DNA of 64,000 bases from Caulobacter sp. 32-67-35. GTDB lineage: Bacteria > Pseudomonadota > Alphaproteobacteria > Caulobacterales > Caulobacteraceae. The stretch spans positions 99,730 to 163,729 of the forward strand of contig NCEV01000006.1 of assembly GCA_002280875.1 (NCBI GenBank), read 5' to 3'. Made by a program: the position numbers and the translations under genes. Positions 43,959 to 54,070 of this stretch are shown here, in pieces (within the stretch, counting starts at the first letter, position 1; each line of letters starts with the position of its first letter). Below the pieces are notes generated by a model that was given only the letters and a program-made list of their open reading frames with translations, had not been told where the DNA came from and made no database searches.

Positions 43959-46261
43959 CAGGACACCGTCACGCGGGTCAGCAGCGAGGCGGCGGGCTCC
44001 ATCGTGGTGGCAGAGCCGGTGATGGTGAAGCTGCCGTGCAGGCGGATGTCGTCGGACGAGGCGCCGACCATCACATCGATCCGCCCCGCCTCGATCCGCC
44101 ATTGGTCAGCGGTCTTCCAGAGCGCCGTTTGCATGGCGCGCAGATGGAAGATCACGCGGCGAGTCTCTCCCGGTTTCAGGGCTACCCGGATAAAGCCGCG
44201 CAGTTCCTTGATCGGGCGGGCCACCGAGGCGACCGGGTCGCGCATGTAAAGCTGCACCACCTCGTCGGCGGCGACCTTGCCGGTGTTGGTCACCGACAGG
44301 CTGATGGCGACCTCGCCGCCCACGTCGATTATCGCGTGATCCATGGCCAAGTCGGCATAGGCGAAGCTTGCATAGCTGAGCCCGTGGCCGAAGGGATAGA
44401 GCGGGCCAATATCCACGTCGTGATATCGGGCGCTGTCCTTGGCCAGGTCCGGATCGGCTGGACGTCCCGAGGGCATGTGGGCGTAGAAGCTGGGGCTGGT
44501 CCCGGCGTTGCGCGGCAGGCCAGCGGGCAGGCGACCGGCAGGCGAGATCTTGCCGGTCAGGATGTCGACGATGGCCGGGCCGCTCTCGACGCCCAGGAAC
44601 CAGGTCTCCAGCGCCGCGCCGGCCTTGCCGAGTATTTCGGTCAGAGCGATGGGGCGGCCATTCATCAGAACTACCACCACCGGCTTGCCGGTCGCCAGCA
44701 CGGCCTCCGCCAACTGCGACTGCACGCCGGGCAGGGTGATCTCCGAGCGGCTGCGGGCCTCGGCGCTGTGGTCGAAGTCTTCGCCGATGACCAGCAGCAC
44801 CACGTCGGCGGCGCTGGCGGCCGCGACGGCCGCGGGAATGCCTGAGGCGTCGTTTCCGCGCGGCGCGGCGCCGGGCTGATAGTCGATGGTCGCGCCGGAC
44901 TGCTCGCGCAGGGCGGCCAGCAGGGTTTTCACGTCACCGACCTGACCGCGGGCGCGCCATGAGCCGAGCGCGGAAGAGGCGTCGTCGGCCAGGGCGCCAA
45001 TCACAGCGATACGCTTGCCTGCCGGCGACAAAGGCAGCAGGCCGCCCTCGTTCTTGAGCAGCACGATGGCCTTGCGCGCCGCCTCGCCGGCGATGGCGCG
45101 ATGGGCGGGGGAATTGAGCTCGGTCTTCTCGCGAGCCGCGTCGCCAAAGCGGAAGGGGTCGTCAAACAGGCCCAGCCGCGCCTTGGTCACCAGCACCCTG
45201 CCGACGGCCTGATCGAGATAGGGCATCAGCGACGGATCGGCGGCGACGGCAATCTTCAGGTGGCCGGCATAGACGCCGCCAGCCATGTCCATGTCGACAC
45301 CGGCCTTCAACGCCAGCGCGGCAGCCTGGGCGGGCGTTTCGGCGACGCCGTGATTGATCAGTTCCAGGATGGCGTTCCAGTCGCTGACCACCAGGCCCTG
45401 ATAGCCCCACTGGTCGCGCAGCTGGCCGCGCACCAGGGCCTGATTGGCGGTGGTCGGCACGCCGGCGATGTCGTTGAAAGCGGTCATGAAGCTGCCTGCC
45501 CCCGCCCGCACCGAGGCATGAAAAGGCGGCAGATAGACCTCCTGCAGCGTGCGCTCGGAGACGTCGGCGCTGTCATAGTCGCGGCCGCCATTGGCCGCGC
45601 CATAGGCTCCGAAGTGTTTGGCGCAGGCCAGGATCACATCCTTGCCGGCCAGGCTGTCGCCTTGCAGGCCGGTGATCTGGGCTTCGGCGATTCGTGAGCC
45701 CAGATAGGGATCTTCGCCGGCGCCCTCGACAATGCGGCCCCAGCGCGGGTCGCGGGCGATGTCGACCATCGGGGTAAAGGTCCAGTGCAGGCCGCTGACC
45801 GAGGTCTCGATCGCCGCGACACGTGAGCAGGCCTTGACGATCTCCGGATCAAAGGTCGCCGCCATGCCGATCGGCACGGGGAAGATGGTTCGGAAGCCGT
45901 GGATCACGTCGATGCCGAACAGCAGCGGGATCTTCAGCCGGCTCTCCTGAACCGCCACGCGCTGCAGTTCGCGCAGAAAGTCCGCCCCGGCTACGTGCAG
46001 GTACGAGCCGATGCCGCCCTTGCGCACCAGATCCAGCTGGGCTGCGTCGATCCGCGAGTTGAGGGCGCGTTGACGGCCGCCGGGAGCCTGATTCAGCTGG
46101 CCGATCTTTTCGTCCAGCGTCATCTGGCCGATCAGCGTCTTGACCAGCACCGAGTGCCGCGATGGCGTCGCGACCGACGCGCGGGCGGCGCCGGCGAAGG
46201 CCAGGGCGGTGACGCCCGTCAGCAAGGCGCGGCGATGGGGTCCTGTAGCACTGGCCGACAT
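43958..46261 (-). CDS. GH3 beta-glucosidase (BglX-like), exported
   Basis: A 767-residue GH3 enzyme. ATG 46261 follows GGGAG and gives a twin-arginine-like leader (RRALLTGVTALAFAGAARA), so export to the periplasm is likely. Family blocks are MTLDEKIGQLNQ, LFGIDVIHGFRTIFP, KHFGAYGAANGGRDYD, the nucleophile Asp294 in LVVSDWNAI, and the C-terminal EDFDHSAEARSRSEITLPGVQ and fibronectin-III-like domain. It cuts beta-linked glucose or similar from oligosaccharides. A LacI-like operator lies about 92 bp upstream (46353-46366), similar to the one before the TonB receptor at 20.9 kb, so both may be in one regulon. Confidence 0.9.
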   Translation of the reverse strand: MSASATGPHRRALLTGVTALAFAGAARASVATPSRHSVLVKTLIGQMTLDEKIGQLNQAPGGRQRALNSRIDAAQLDLVRKGGIGSYLHVAGADFLRELQRVAVQESRLKIPLLFGIDVIHGFRTIFPVPIGMAATFDPEIVKACSRVAAIETSVSGLHWTFTPMVDIARDPRWGRIVEGAGEDPYLGSRIAEAQITGLQGDSLAGKDVILACAKHFGAYGAANGGRDYDSADVSERTLQEVYLPPFHASVRAGAGSFMTAFNDIAGVPTTANQALVRGQLRDQWGYQGLVVSDWNAILELINHGVAETPAQAAALALKAGVDMDMAGGVYAGHLKIAVAADPSLMPYLDQAVGRVLVTKARLGLFDDPFRFGDAAREKTELNSPAHRAIAGEAARKAIVLLKNEGGLLPLSPAGKRIAVIGALADDASSALGSWRARGQVGDVKTLLAALREQSGATIDYQPGAAPRGNDASGIPAAVAAASAADVVLLVIGEDFDHSAEARSRSEITLPGVQSQLAEAVLATGKPVVVVLMNGRPIALTEILGKAGAALETWFLGVESGPAIVDILTGKISPAGRLPAGLPRNAGTSPSFYAHMPSGRPADPDLAKDSARYHDVDIGPLYPFGHGLSYASFAYADLAMDHAIIDVGGEVAISLSVTNTGKVAADEVVQLYMRDPVASVARPIKELRGFIRVALKPGETRRVIFHLRAMQTALWKTADQWRIEAGRIDVMVGASSDDIRLHGSFTITGSATTMEPAASLLTRVTVS

Positions 46262-46352
46262 CCCTGGTCTCCCGTAGCGGCTCCTGTGAAGCGGAGCTCT
46301 TTGCGTCCATTCGGCCAAGGCCGTGGCGGCACACTACAGAAGTTCAATGTTC

Positions 46353-46366
46353 TGACAACGCTGTCA
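46353..46366. promoter_or_regulatory. LacI-type operator upstream of the second GH3 gene
   Basis: TGACAACGCTGTCA, palindromic at 12 of 14 positions with a central CG. On the minus strand it overlaps a TTGACA -35-like hexamer. It differs from the site at 20621-20634 at only two of 14 positions. Confidence 0.55.
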
Positions 46367-46377
46367 AACAGTGATCG

Positions 46378-46403
46378 TAAAAAGGCCGGTGTGACCCGGC
46401 CTT
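46378..46403 (-). terminator. rho-independent terminator of the csp/DUF6481 transcript
   Basis: On the minus strand, AAGGCCGG, a 6-nt loop and CCGGCCTT are followed by a run of T. The perfect 8-bp stem lies 25 bp beyond the stop at 46428. Confidence 0.8.
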
Positions 46404-46427
46404 CATCGTGCTCTTAGGAGCTGAACG

Positions 46428-46787
46428 CTAGTTGCGCGCCTTGCGGGCGGCATACTTGCTGTCGCGCTTGGCCTTGGCTTCGGCGGCGGACAGGGCCTTG
46501 CGTTCCTTGGTCGCGCCACGCTTCAGGCTGAGCACGGCGGCGGCGCTGTCGGCGATGGCTTGTTCGGCGGCGGCAACCTTGTCGGCTGCGACCTGGCGGG
46601 CGGCGGCGCGTTCTTCGGCGCGATCAGCACGAACTTGCTGAAGCTCGGCGGCCTTGACGGCGTCGCGGCTCTCGAAGTTGGGATCAACGACGGCGGGCTT
46701 GGGCTTGAACTTTTCCAGTAGCGCCTTCTTGGCGTCGGCGGCGGTCTGGAGTCGGTTCGAGAAGTTGGTGCGTAGAGTTTCGTTCAT
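46428..46787 (-). CDS. DUF6481-like charged helical protein
   Basis: A 119-residue, strongly charged, Ala/Lys/Arg/Glu-rich protein without membrane segment or signal peptide. It starts MNETLRTNFSNRLQTAADAKKALLEKFKPKPAV and continues with a long predicted helix or coiled coil (about 45-115, EERAAARQVAADKVAAAEQAIADSAAAVLSLKRGATKERKAL). This resembles the DUF6481 family as I recall it. It is encoded 103 nt downstream of a cold-shock gene on the same strand and shares its terminator, so both may be expressed together under stress. Function unknown. Confidence 0.75.
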   Translation of the reverse strand: MNETLRTNFSNRLQTAADAKKALLEKFKPKPAVVDPNFESRDAVKAAELQQVRADRAEERAAARQVAADKVAAAEQAIADSAAAVLSLKRGATKERKALSAAEAKAKRDSKYAARKARN

Positions 46788-46890
46788 AGGGCCTCGGATT
46801 ACGAAGGGGGATAACCCCGCGTGTCAGTTCGAGGTCGCTCGGTAGAAAAGCCAGGCTGGAGCGCGGGACTGGCCCGCGCTCCGAAGTGGC

Positions 46891-47100
46891 TTAGGCAGCT
46901 TGAAGCTGGCCGGCCGACATCTTGCCGCTGCGCTGATCGCGCTCGAGTTCGTAGGACAGCTTCTGGCCTTCGTTCAGCGAGCCCAGGGTCGAACGCTCGA
47001 CCGCCGAGATGTGCACGAACACGTCGGCGCCGCCGTCGTCAGGTTGAATGAAGCCAAAGCCCTTGGTGGAGTTGAACCACTTCACGGTACCGGTCGTCAT
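46891..47100 (-). CDS. cold-shock domain protein (CspA family)
   Basis: A 69-residue nucleic-acid-binding protein of the cold-shock domain family. RNP1 (KGFGFI) and RNP2 (VFVHIS) are intact: [52 protein letters not shown]. Such proteins melt RNA secondary structure. ATG 47100 is preceded by AGGTGACC; a start three codons upstream is possible. The 412-bp upstream region is AT-richer than the surroundings and contains a large inverted repeat at 47253-47307. Confidence 0.92.
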   Translation of the reverse strand: MTTGTVKWFNSTKGFGFIQPDDGGADVFVHISAVERSTLGSLNEGQKLSYELERDQRSGKMSAGQLQAA

Positions 47101-47513
47101 GATGGTCACCTTTCAGGTGAAAAGGGACGCGCGGCTCGAATGTAAGCCACGTGATCAAATTTTCGGAAAGGATCGTGATGGGCTCGAAGCTCAATCCTGA
47201 GATGAAGCGTTAGAGAGCAATCGAACCAAATCGTCATTTAATACGAACACCATACGCGGAAATTCTTGAGAGCGCAACGCCTGTAGAAGCGAAGAAATTT
47301 CCGCGTATTCGGCAGTCGCGGGAAAATGAGCATCAGATCGGAATATTTCTCCAGATCAGGTCAGATTTATCGGCGCGCACTGCAATGCAAGCTTAGCAAT
47401 GGTGAAACTGGATCCGGCGCCGCGATGGTGGCGTGGACTGTGGGCCGGTGCGCAATGCAGGATCGGAAAGCCGCAGTGCGATCCAGATGACGCCGAATAG
47501 GTTCTGAAGGCCG
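47101..47513. other. 413-bp intergenic region upstream of the cold-shock gene
   Basis: This is visibly AT-richer than the rest of the window. It should hold the cold-shock promoter and an untranslated leader. The main structure is the imperfect inverted repeat at 47253-47307. No gene is seen. Confidence 0.6.
47253..47307. repeat. 15-bp inverted repeat, possible RNA hairpin or operator
   Basis: TACGCGGAAATTCTT at 47253-47267 is the complement of AAGAAATTTCCGCGTA at 47292-47307 apart from one bulged A. The loop is 24 nt. No T-run follows on either strand, so it is not an ordinary terminator. It lies about 150-205 bp upstream of the cold-shock gene. Confidence 0.55.
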
Positions 47514-47861
47514 CTAGACGCGCGGCGCCCCGGCGAGGGCCGCGGCGCGCAAGACCCTGGCCTGCTCCGGCGCGACCTGCTCGAAGATCACGGCCAGATG
47601 CTGCTCTTTGGCGTGATCATTGTGCAGGTCCCAGGCCAGGGAGATCGGCAGGCGCAGGCGCGAGCCGTCGCCGAGTCGCACGATCAGAACCCGCCAGCTG
47701 AAACCCTCGCCGGCGTCGCCCAGCGGTTCCCTGAACTCCAGCGGCGCAGGATCGCGTAGCATGAAGTCCCGCTCGGGATGGGCGTCGAACCAGGCCTTGT
47801 CGGCCAGGGCGGTGACATCGGCGCCGGAGGCGACGACTTTGCCGGAAAGATTGCGGGCCAT
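47514..47861 (-). CDS. hypothetical protein
   Basis: A 115-residue protein if read from ATG 47861 ([43 protein letters not shown]); the frame is open to 47927 but the extra residues look non-coding. It has a compact beta-rich centre ([27 protein letters not shown]) and an Ala-rich C-terminal helix. It has no signal peptide or membrane segment. I do not recognise the family. It is divergent from the dioxovalerate dehydrogenase gene. Confidence 0.55.
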   Translation of the reverse strand: MARNLSGKVVASGADVTALADKAWFDAHPERDFMLRDPAPLEFREPLGDAGEGFSWRVLIVRLGDGSRLRLPISLAWDLHNDHAKEQHLAVIFEQVAPEQARVLRAAALAGAPRV

Positions 47862-48011
47862 GTTCAAGATCCTGACGAAGTCAGGCCCTATTACGCGCTC
47901 AAGGGCTCGCCATCCATTCTCACACATGGCGGTAACCCAACCAAAGGCTTATGTTACCGCTACCTAGTCGCAACGACGAGCGACGCATCACTTCGAACAG
48001 GGAACGCTTCC

Positions 48012-49589
48012 GTGAATCTGACCGGTGAACTGCTGATCGGGGGCGGCGCGACGCGCGGCGCCCAGGGTGAAATTCGCGGCGTCAACCCCGCCACGGGCGA
48101 GGTGCTGGACCCGGCCTTTGGTGGCGCCACGCTCCAGAATCTCGAGGCGGCCTGCGCCCAGGCGGCGGCGGCCTTCCAGCCCTACCGCGCTCTGCCCTAT
48201 GAGACCCGCGCGACCTTCCTTGAGGCCATCGCCGAGCATATCGAAGCGCTGGGCGATGACCTGATCGTCCGTGTGATGGCCGAAAGCGGCCTGCCGCGCG
48301 CCCGGCTGGAAGGTGAGCGCGGCCGCACCACCGGCCAGTTGCGCCTGTTCGCCAGCGTGCTGCGCGACGGCGGCTTTCTGGAGGCCCGTATCGACCCCGC
48401 CATGCCGGACCGCAAGCCGATGGCGCGCCCCGATCTGCGCCTGCGCAACATCCCCCTCGGCCCGGTGGCCGTGTTTGGGGCCTCCAACTTTCCGCTGGCC
48501 TTCTCGGTGGCCGGCGGCGACACCGCCTCGGCCCTGGCGGCCGGCTGCCCGGTGGTGGTCAAGGCCCACCCCGCCCATCCCGGCACGTCGGAAATGATCG
48601 GCCGCGCCATCCAGTCGGCGGTCGCCGCCTGCGGCCTGCATCCGGGCGTCTTCAGCCTGATCCATGACAGCGGCTTCGAGATCAGCCAGGCGCTGGTCGC
48701 CGATCCCCGCATCAAGGCTGCCGGCTTCACCGGGTCGCGTCGCGGCGGTCTGGCGCTGGCCGCCATCGCCCAGGGGCGGCCGGAGCCCATCCCGTTTTAT
48801 GCCGAGATGAGCAGCATCAATCCTGTGTTGTTGTTTCCCGCTGCCCTGGCCGCGCGCGGCCCGGCTATAGCCAGGGACTTCGTCGGCGCCCTGACCCTGG
48901 GCGCGGGCCAGTTCTGCACCAATCCCGGCCTGATCCTGGCGCTGGACGGCCCGGAGCTGGACGGGTTCCTGACCGCCGCCGAAGAGGCGCTGTCGCCGGT
49001 TCCGGCCGCGACCATGCTGACCCCGGCCATCTCGCGCGTCTATGCTGACGGGGTGCGGGCCCTGGCCCAGACTCCTGTCGTCAAACAGGTCGCCGTGGGG
49101 CAGGAGGCCTTACAGAACCAGGGGCAGGCAGCGCTGTTTGGCGTTTCCGGCGCCGACTTCCTGGCCCATCCGCATCTGGCCGAAGAGGTGTTCGGCGCCG
49201 CCTCGATCGTGGTGCGCTGCGCCGATCTGGCCGAGCTTCACAAGGTGGTCGTGGCCCTCGAAGGCCAGCTGACCATCGCCCTGCACATGGACGAAGCCGA
49301 CCACGTCCTGGCCGCCGATCTGTTGCCCGACCTGGAGCTGAAGGCCGGCCGCATCCTGGTCAACGGCTTTGGCACCGGCGTCGAGGTCGCTCACGCCATG
49401 GTCCATGGCGGGCCATTCCCGGCCACGTCCGACAGCCGCGTGACATCCGTGGGAACCCTGGCCATCGCCCGCTTCCTGCGGCCGGTCAGCTACCAGAACC
49501 TGCCCGGCGCGCTGCTGCCTGACGAACTGAAGGCCGAGAACCCTCTGGGTCTGGTGCGCCGGGTCGATGGCAAGCTCAACCTGATCTGA
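48012..49589 (+). CDS. 2,5-dioxovalerate (alpha-ketoglutaric semialdehyde) dehydrogenase
   Basis: A 525-residue aldehyde dehydrogenase. It oxidises 2-oxoglutarate semialdehyde to 2-oxoglutarate, the last step of oxidative pentose and glucarate pathways. GTG 48012 follows AGGGAA, and the protein starts [32 protein letters not shown] as in type III KGSA dehydrogenases. The NAD-site [38 protein letters not shown], the Glu region [10 protein letters not shown], catalytic Cys302 in [11 protein letters not shown], and the C-terminal [21 protein letters not shown] are characteristic. It lies near FAH-family and IlvD/Edd-family genes that would supply its substrate. Confidence 0.9.
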   Translation: MNLTGELLIGGGATRGAQGEIRGVNPATGEVLDPAFGGATLQNLEAACAQAAAAFQPYRALPYETRATFLEAIAEHIEALGDDLIVRVMAESGLPRARLEGERGRTTGQLRLFASVLRDGGFLEARIDPAMPDRKPMARPDLRLRNIPLGPVAVFGASNFPLAFSVAGGDTASALAAGCPVVVKAHPAHPGTSEMIGRAIQSAVAACGLHPGVFSLIHDSGFEISQALVADPRIKAAGFTGSRRGGLALAAIAQGRPEPIPFYAEMSSINPVLLFPAALAARGPAIARDFVGALTLGAGQFCTNPGLILALDGPELDGFLTAAEEALSPVPAATMLTPAISRVYADGVRALAQTPVVKQVAVGQEALQNQGQAALFGVSGADFLAHPHLAEEVFGAASIVVRCADLAELHKVVVALEGQLTIALHMDEADHVLAADLLPDLELKAGRILVNGFGTGVEVAHAMVHGGPFPATSDSRVTSVGTLAIARFLRPVSYQNLPGALLPDELKAENPLGLVRRVDGKLNLI

Positions 49590-49646
49590 AGTCGATGCGC
49601 CGGCCGTGCCCTACGGCCGGCGCTGTCTTCACGGGACGCGGCTCGG

Positions 49647-50870
49647 CTAGGGCTTTGGAACCACGCGCAGCAGCTTGCCGTCTTCCTCGTCGGTCAGCAG
49701 ATAGACCGCGCCGTCGGGGCCGACGCGGACATCGCGGATGCGTTTGTCGACGTCTTCGAACAGGCGCTCCTCGCCGACCACCCTGTCGCCGTTGAGTGTC
49801 AGACGGGCCACGTGCTGTCCGCGCAGCGCGCCGACCAGCAGGCTGCCCTTCCAGGCCGGGAACAGATCGGCCTGATAGAAGGCCATGCCCGAGGGCGCGA
49901 TGACCGGGTCCCAGTAGTAGACCGGCTGCTCCAGACCCGCCTTGGCGGTGACGCCGTCGCCGATGGGCCTGCCAGAATACTCCTCGCCATAGGTGATGGT
50001 CGGCCAGCCATAGTCCTTGCCTGGCTCGGGACGGTTCAGCTCATCGCCACCCTTGGCGCCGTGCTCCACGGTCCACAGCCGGCCAGACGGGTCGAGTGCG
50101 GCGGCCTGCAGGTTACGGTGGCCCGCCGACCAGATTTCCGGCCTCGCTCCGGCCTTGCCGACATGGGGATTGTCCGCAGGGATTGAGCCGTCAGCGTTGA
50201 TCCGGATAACCTTGCCTATGGCCCCGTCCAGACGCTGGGCCTGCATTCGGCCTTCCAGGATCGAGCGATCACCGGTGGTGATGAACAGCTTGCCATCCGG
50301 CGCGAAGACCAGCCGGCTGCCGAAGTGCAGGCTTGAGTTCAGCTTGGGCGCCTGCCTCCAGATCACCTGCACGCCTTCGACTCGCGGGGCGGAGCCGGAC
50401 ACCAGCTTGCCGCGCGCCGCCGCCGTACCGTTGCCGCCAGTCCCCGCCTCGGCATAGGTCCAGTAGATCAGGCCATTGCTGGCGAAATTCGGATCGACTG
50501 CGACGTCGAGCAACCCGCCCTGTCCGTCGGCGTCTACGGCCGGGAGACCCGCCACGGGCATTGACAGCTTGCCGTCGGCGCCGACCAGGCGCAGCCGTCC
50601 GGCGCGCTCGGTGACCAGCCTGGTCCCGTCCGGCAGGAAGGCCAGGCCCCACGGATGGTCCAGGCCGCTGACCACCGTCTCGACACTGTAGGCGACGCCC
50701 AGCGCCTGGCCGGGCGCGCGGGTCTGGCCGGCGAAGGCCGGCTTCTGGTCCGGCGTATTGGCGGGCCGGGTTTCGACCGGCGCGCCCGAGGCGTCCTGAA
50801 CCGGCGCATCGGGAGCGGGGCCGCAGGCGCACAGAGCCAGGGCGATGAGGGGGAGGAGACGCGTTTGCAT
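49647..50870 (-). CDS. PQQ-dependent soluble sugar dehydrogenase (GSDH/Asd-like)
   Basis: A 407-residue six-bladed beta-propeller of the glucose/sorbosone dehydrogenase family. ATG 50870 starts a short leader with a possible lipobox ([10 protein letters not shown]). The family core is clear: [138 protein letters not shown]. It would oxidise an aldose to its lactone in the periplasm using PQQ. Its place between the sugar-acid enzymes suggests a feeder role. Many relatives are of unknown specificity. Confidence 0.85.
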   Translation of the reverse strand: MQTRLLPLIALALCACGPAPDAPVQDASGAPVETRPANTPDQKPAFAGQTRAPGQALGVAYSVETVVSGLDHPWGLAFLPDGTRLVTERAGRLRLVGADGKLSMPVAGLPAVDADGQGGLLDVAVDPNFASNGLIYWTYAEAGTGGNGTAAARGKLVSGSAPRVEGVQVIWRQAPKLNSSLHFGSRLVFAPDGKLFITTGDRSILEGRMQAQRLDGAIGKVIRINADGSIPADNPHVGKAGARPEIWSAGHRNLQAAALDPSGRLWTVEHGAKGGDELNRPEPGKDYGWPTITYGEEYSGRPIGDGVTAKAGLEQPVYYWDPVIAPSGMAFYQADLFPAWKGSLLVGALRGQHVARLTLNGDRVVGEERLFEDVDKRIRDVRVGPDGAVYLLTDEEDGKLLRVVPKP

Positions 50871-50947
50871 GGACAGGACTTTAGACGAGCCGCCGCACGC
50901 GGCAATGCCTTCCTCGAAGCCGTGGCCCCACTTGAAGGGCGGCCGGG

Positions 50948-51943
50948 TCACAAGCTGCGGATCGCGACGGGCTCGGCGATCGCGAGGGCCAGGGGGTTGC
51001 GCGCCGGATAGTGGAATGGCGCGGCGGAAATCTCGAAGATGTCCCCAGCGCGAGGGGTAATGCCGTGACTGAACGACAGCGTCGCCGTGCCGAAGAAGTG
51101 CACGTGCAGATCGCCGGGCCGGCGAAAGACGCCATACTTGAAGTGATGGTATTCCAGGTTGGCGATGGTGTGGCTCATATTGGCCTCGCCCGACAGGAAG
51201 GCGTCCGCCCAGAGCACCGCGCCGTCGCGCAGGATCCGGCTGGTCCCGCGCACGTCCTGGGGCAGGGGGCCGGTCAGCAGTTCGGGACCCAGCGCGGCCT
51301 GGCGCAGTTTGGAATGGGCCAGCCACAGATAGTTGCCCCGCTCGGTCACGTGGTCGGAGAACTCGTTGGCCAGGCAAAAGCCCAGGCGATGTGGCGTTCC
51401 GTCCGGACCAATCAGATAGATCCCGGCGATCTCGGGCTCCTCGCCGCCGTCCAGCGCGAAGGCGGGTGACTCCAGAGGCTGGCCATAGGCGCGGAGGTGA
51501 GAGCCATCGCCCTTGTAGAACCATTCGGGCTGAACGCCGGCGGCCCCCTCGGTGGGCTTTCCGCCTTCCACGCCCATCAGGAACATGCGCATCGAGTCGG
51601 TGGGCTGGTCGGACGCCTGGGCGGCCTTGTGCATCTTGTCGCGACCTTCCGCGGAACCAAGATGCGTCAGGCCCGTGCCGGTCAGGATCAGATGGGCTGG
51701 ATCGGGGTGGTCCACCGGCGCCAGCACCCGACCTTCAGCAAGGGCGGCGGGGATATCGATCTCGTCGCCCCACGGACTGGCCTGAGCAGCCTCGGCCAGG
51801 GTGGCGCCGGCCTTCAGCGCGGCGTTGGCCAGATCGAGCAGGGTGTCTGCGCCTTCGACGCGTCGCGCCAGACCGGCGTCATTGACCGCCGCGAGCACGC
51901 GTTCGCCGCCGTGTTCCTTCAGTTGCACAAACCGCAGCACCAT
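50948..51943 (-). CDS. FAH-family sugar-acid enzyme (GguC/AraD1-like)
   Basis: A 331-residue fumarylacetoacetate-hydrolase-family protein starting at ATG 51943 ([20 protein letters not shown], typical of GguC-like proteins). Conserved stretches are [90 protein letters not shown] and [35 protein letters not shown]. Members act on 2-keto-3-deoxy sugar acids, probably dehydrating 2-keto-3-deoxy-pentonate to 2-oxoglutarate semialdehyde. This fits the neighbouring dehydratase and semialdehyde dehydrogenase. It is divergent from the dehydratase gene. Confidence 0.85.
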   Translation of the reverse strand: MVLRFVQLKEHGGERVLAAVNDAGLARRVEGADTLLDLANAALKAGATLAEAAQASPWGDEIDIPAALAEGRVLAPVDHPDPAHLILTGTGLTHLGSAEGRDKMHKAAQASDQPTDSMRMFLMGVEGGKPTEGAAGVQPEWFYKGDGSHLRAYGQPLESPAFALDGGEEPEIAGIYLIGPDGTPHRLGFCLANEFSDHVTERGNYLWLAHSKLRQAALGPELLTGPLPQDVRGTSRILRDGAVLWADAFLSGEANMSHTIANLEYHHFKYGVFRRPGDLHVHFFGTATLSFSHGITPRAGDIFEISAAPFHYPARNPLALAIAEPVAIRSL

Positions 51944-52248
51944 GGCCGTCACCGTTCCCGAGCATCCAATCTGGTCAGACAAATAGCCGCCTGAGGCTGA
52001 CTGTCAAAGGGGATCGGATCGGGTCTAACCCATGGTGGATCCCTTTTTCTGCGTTCGGGCGCCGAGCCCATCAGCGTAGGTCTGACCGGCAAGCGCCGCG
52101 CAGGAACACTCGGCGCGGCCTTGCATGGCTCCGGCATGTTGACCGCGGTGCACGCTGAATATAGTCAGACAATTTATTGATATTACAATCACGCAGCGGC
52201 GCGGGACCATGCGATAATCCCGGGCCCCGCGTTGATCCAAGGACTGTC
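51944..52248. promoter_or_regulatory. divergent control region with two GTCAGACAA boxes
   Basis: A 305-bp gap between the divergent FAH-family and dehydratase genes. GTCAGACAA occurs at 51974-51982 near the FAH start and at 52164-52172 near the dehydratase start, each next to A/T-rich DNA (AATAG, TTTATTGATATTACAATC). This placement fits one regulator controlling both genes. The dehydratase ribosome binding site (CCAAGGA) lies at 52237-52243. Confidence 0.5.
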
Positions 52249-54051
52249 ATGAGCACTGCCCCCGTTCCGCCTCGCGCTCTCCGTTCGCGCGCCTGGTTCG
52301 ATAATCCCGACAATGTGGACATGACCGCGCTCTATCTCGAGCGGTACCTGAATTTCGGCCTGTCGCTGGAGGAACTTACGTCGGGCAAGCCGATCATCGG
52401 CATCGCCCAGACCGGCAGTGACCTGTCGCCGTGCAATCGCCACCACCTCGTCCTGGCCGAACGGGTGCGCGAGGGTATCCGCACCGCTGGCGGCATCGCT
52501 CTCGAATTCCCTGTCCACCCGATCCAGGAAACCGGCAAGCGACCCACGGCGGGGCTGGACCGTAACCTTGCCTATCTTGGTCTGGTCGAGACGCTGTACG
52601 GCTATCCGATCGATGGCGTCGTGCTGACCATCGGCTGCGACAAGACCACACCTGCCTGCCTGATGGCCGCTGCGACGGTGAACATTCCAGCCATCGCCCT
52701 GTCGGTTGGTCCCATGCTGAACGGCTGGCACAAGGGCCAGCGGACAGGCTCGGGCACCATCGTCTGGAAGGCCCGTGAAATGCTGGCGGCCGGCGAAATC
52801 GATCGGGAGGGCTTCATCAAGCTGGTGGCCAGCTCGGCGCCGTCGACCGGCTATTGCAACACCATGGGCACGGCCACGACGATGAACTCGCTGACCGAAG
52901 CGCTGGGCATGTCGCTGACCGGCTCGGCGGCTATTCCGGCGCCTTACCGCGACCGACAGCAGAACGCCTACGAGACCGGCCTTCGGATCGTTGATCTGGT
53001 GCGTCAGGATATCAAGCCGTCCGATATCCTGACCCGTGACGCCTTCCTCAACGCCATTGTGGTCAATTCCGCGATCGGCGGATCGACCAATGCGCCGATC
53101 CATCTCAACGCCCTGGCCCGCCATATCGGGGTCCAGCTCAGCGTCGATGACTGGCAGATCCATGGCGAAGAGGTGCCGCTGCTGGTCAATCTGCAGCCCG
53201 CCGGAGAGTATCTGGGCGAGGACTATTATCACGCCGGCGGCGTGCCCGCCGTGGTCAACCAGCTGATGACCCAGGGCCTGATCCGCGAGGACGCCCTGAC
53301 GGTTTCCGGCCAGACGATCGGTCAGGCCTGCGGCGGGGCCGTTATCGAGGACGAAGCCGTGATCCGGCCGTTCCATAATCCGCTGGTCCAGCGCGCGGGC
53401 TTCGTGGTCATGCGCGGCAACCTGTTCAACTCGGCGATCATGAAGACCAGCGTGGTCACAGCCGAGTTCCGCGATCGCTATCTTTCCGACCCCAATGACC
53501 CCGACGCCTTCGAGGGCGACGCGGTGGTGTTCGATGGGCCCGAAGACTATCACGCCCGCATCGACGACCCCGCCGTCGGCATCACCGAGCGCAGCGTGCT
53601 GTTCATGCGCGGAGCCGGCCCGATCGGCTATCCGGGCGCCGCCGAGGTGGTGAACATGCGGGCTCCCGACTATCTGCTCAAGCGCGGGATCAGCGCCCTG
53701 CCGTGCATCGGCGATGGGCGACAGTCGGGTACTTCAGGCTCGCCCTCGATCCTCAACGCCTCGCCCGAAGCGGCGGCCGGCGGCGGGCTGGCCCTGCTGA
53801 AGTCCGGCGATCGCGTGCGGGTCGACCTGCGCAAGTCGCGGGTCGACGTGCTGATCACCCCCGAGGAAATCGTGGCCCGTCGCGCGGCGCTGGAGGCGGC
53901 TGGCGGCTACGCCTATCCGGAAAGCCAGACGCCCTGGCAGGAGATCCAGCGCGGCCTCGTCGGGCAGATGGAGACCGGCGCGGTGCTGGAGCCTGCGGTC
54001 AAGTACCAGCGCATCGCCCAGACGAAAGGCCTGCCCCGGGACAATCACTAG
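52249..54051 (+). CDS. IlvD/Edd-family sugar-acid dehydratase (xylonate/arabonate type)
   Basis: A 600-residue Fe-S dehydratase. ATG 52249 with AAGGA upstream. It resembles xylonate dehydratase XylD of Caulobacter along its length ([50 protein letters not shown]). The three cluster cysteines are Cys62 (SPCN), Cys130 (GCDKTTPA) and Cys203 (GYCNTMGTA). It would convert a pentonate to 2-keto-3-deoxypentonate. The neighbours could complete conversion to 2-oxoglutarate. Whether the substrate is D-xylonate, L-arabonate or D-galactonate cannot be told from the sequence. Confidence 0.9.
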   Translation: MSTAPVPPRALRSRAWFDNPDNVDMTALYLERYLNFGLSLEELTSGKPIIGIAQTGSDLSPCNRHHLVLAERVREGIRTAGGIALEFPVHPIQETGKRPTAGLDRNLAYLGLVETLYGYPIDGVVLTIGCDKTTPACLMAAATVNIPAIALSVGPMLNGWHKGQRTGSGTIVWKAREMLAAGEIDREGFIKLVASSAPSTGYCNTMGTATTMNSLTEALGMSLTGSAAIPAPYRDRQQNAYETGLRIVDLVRQDIKPSDILTRDAFLNAIVVNSAIGGSTNAPIHLNALARHIGVQLSVDDWQIHGEEVPLLVNLQPAGEYLGEDYYHAGGVPAVVNQLMTQGLIREDALTVSGQTIGQACGGAVIEDEAVIRPFHNPLVQRAGFVVMRGNLFNSAIMKTSVVTAEFRDRYLSDPNDPDAFEGDAVVFDGPEDYHARIDDPAVGITERSVLFMRGAGPIGYPGAAEVVNMRAPDYLLKRGISALPCIGDGRQSGTSGSPSILNASPEAAAGGGLALLKSGDRVRVDLRKSRVDVLITPEEIVARRAALEAAGGYAYPESQTPWQEIQRGLVGQMETGAVLEPAVKYQRIAQTKGLPRDNH

Positions 54052-54070
54052 CCCCGCCGAGGGCTCTGGC

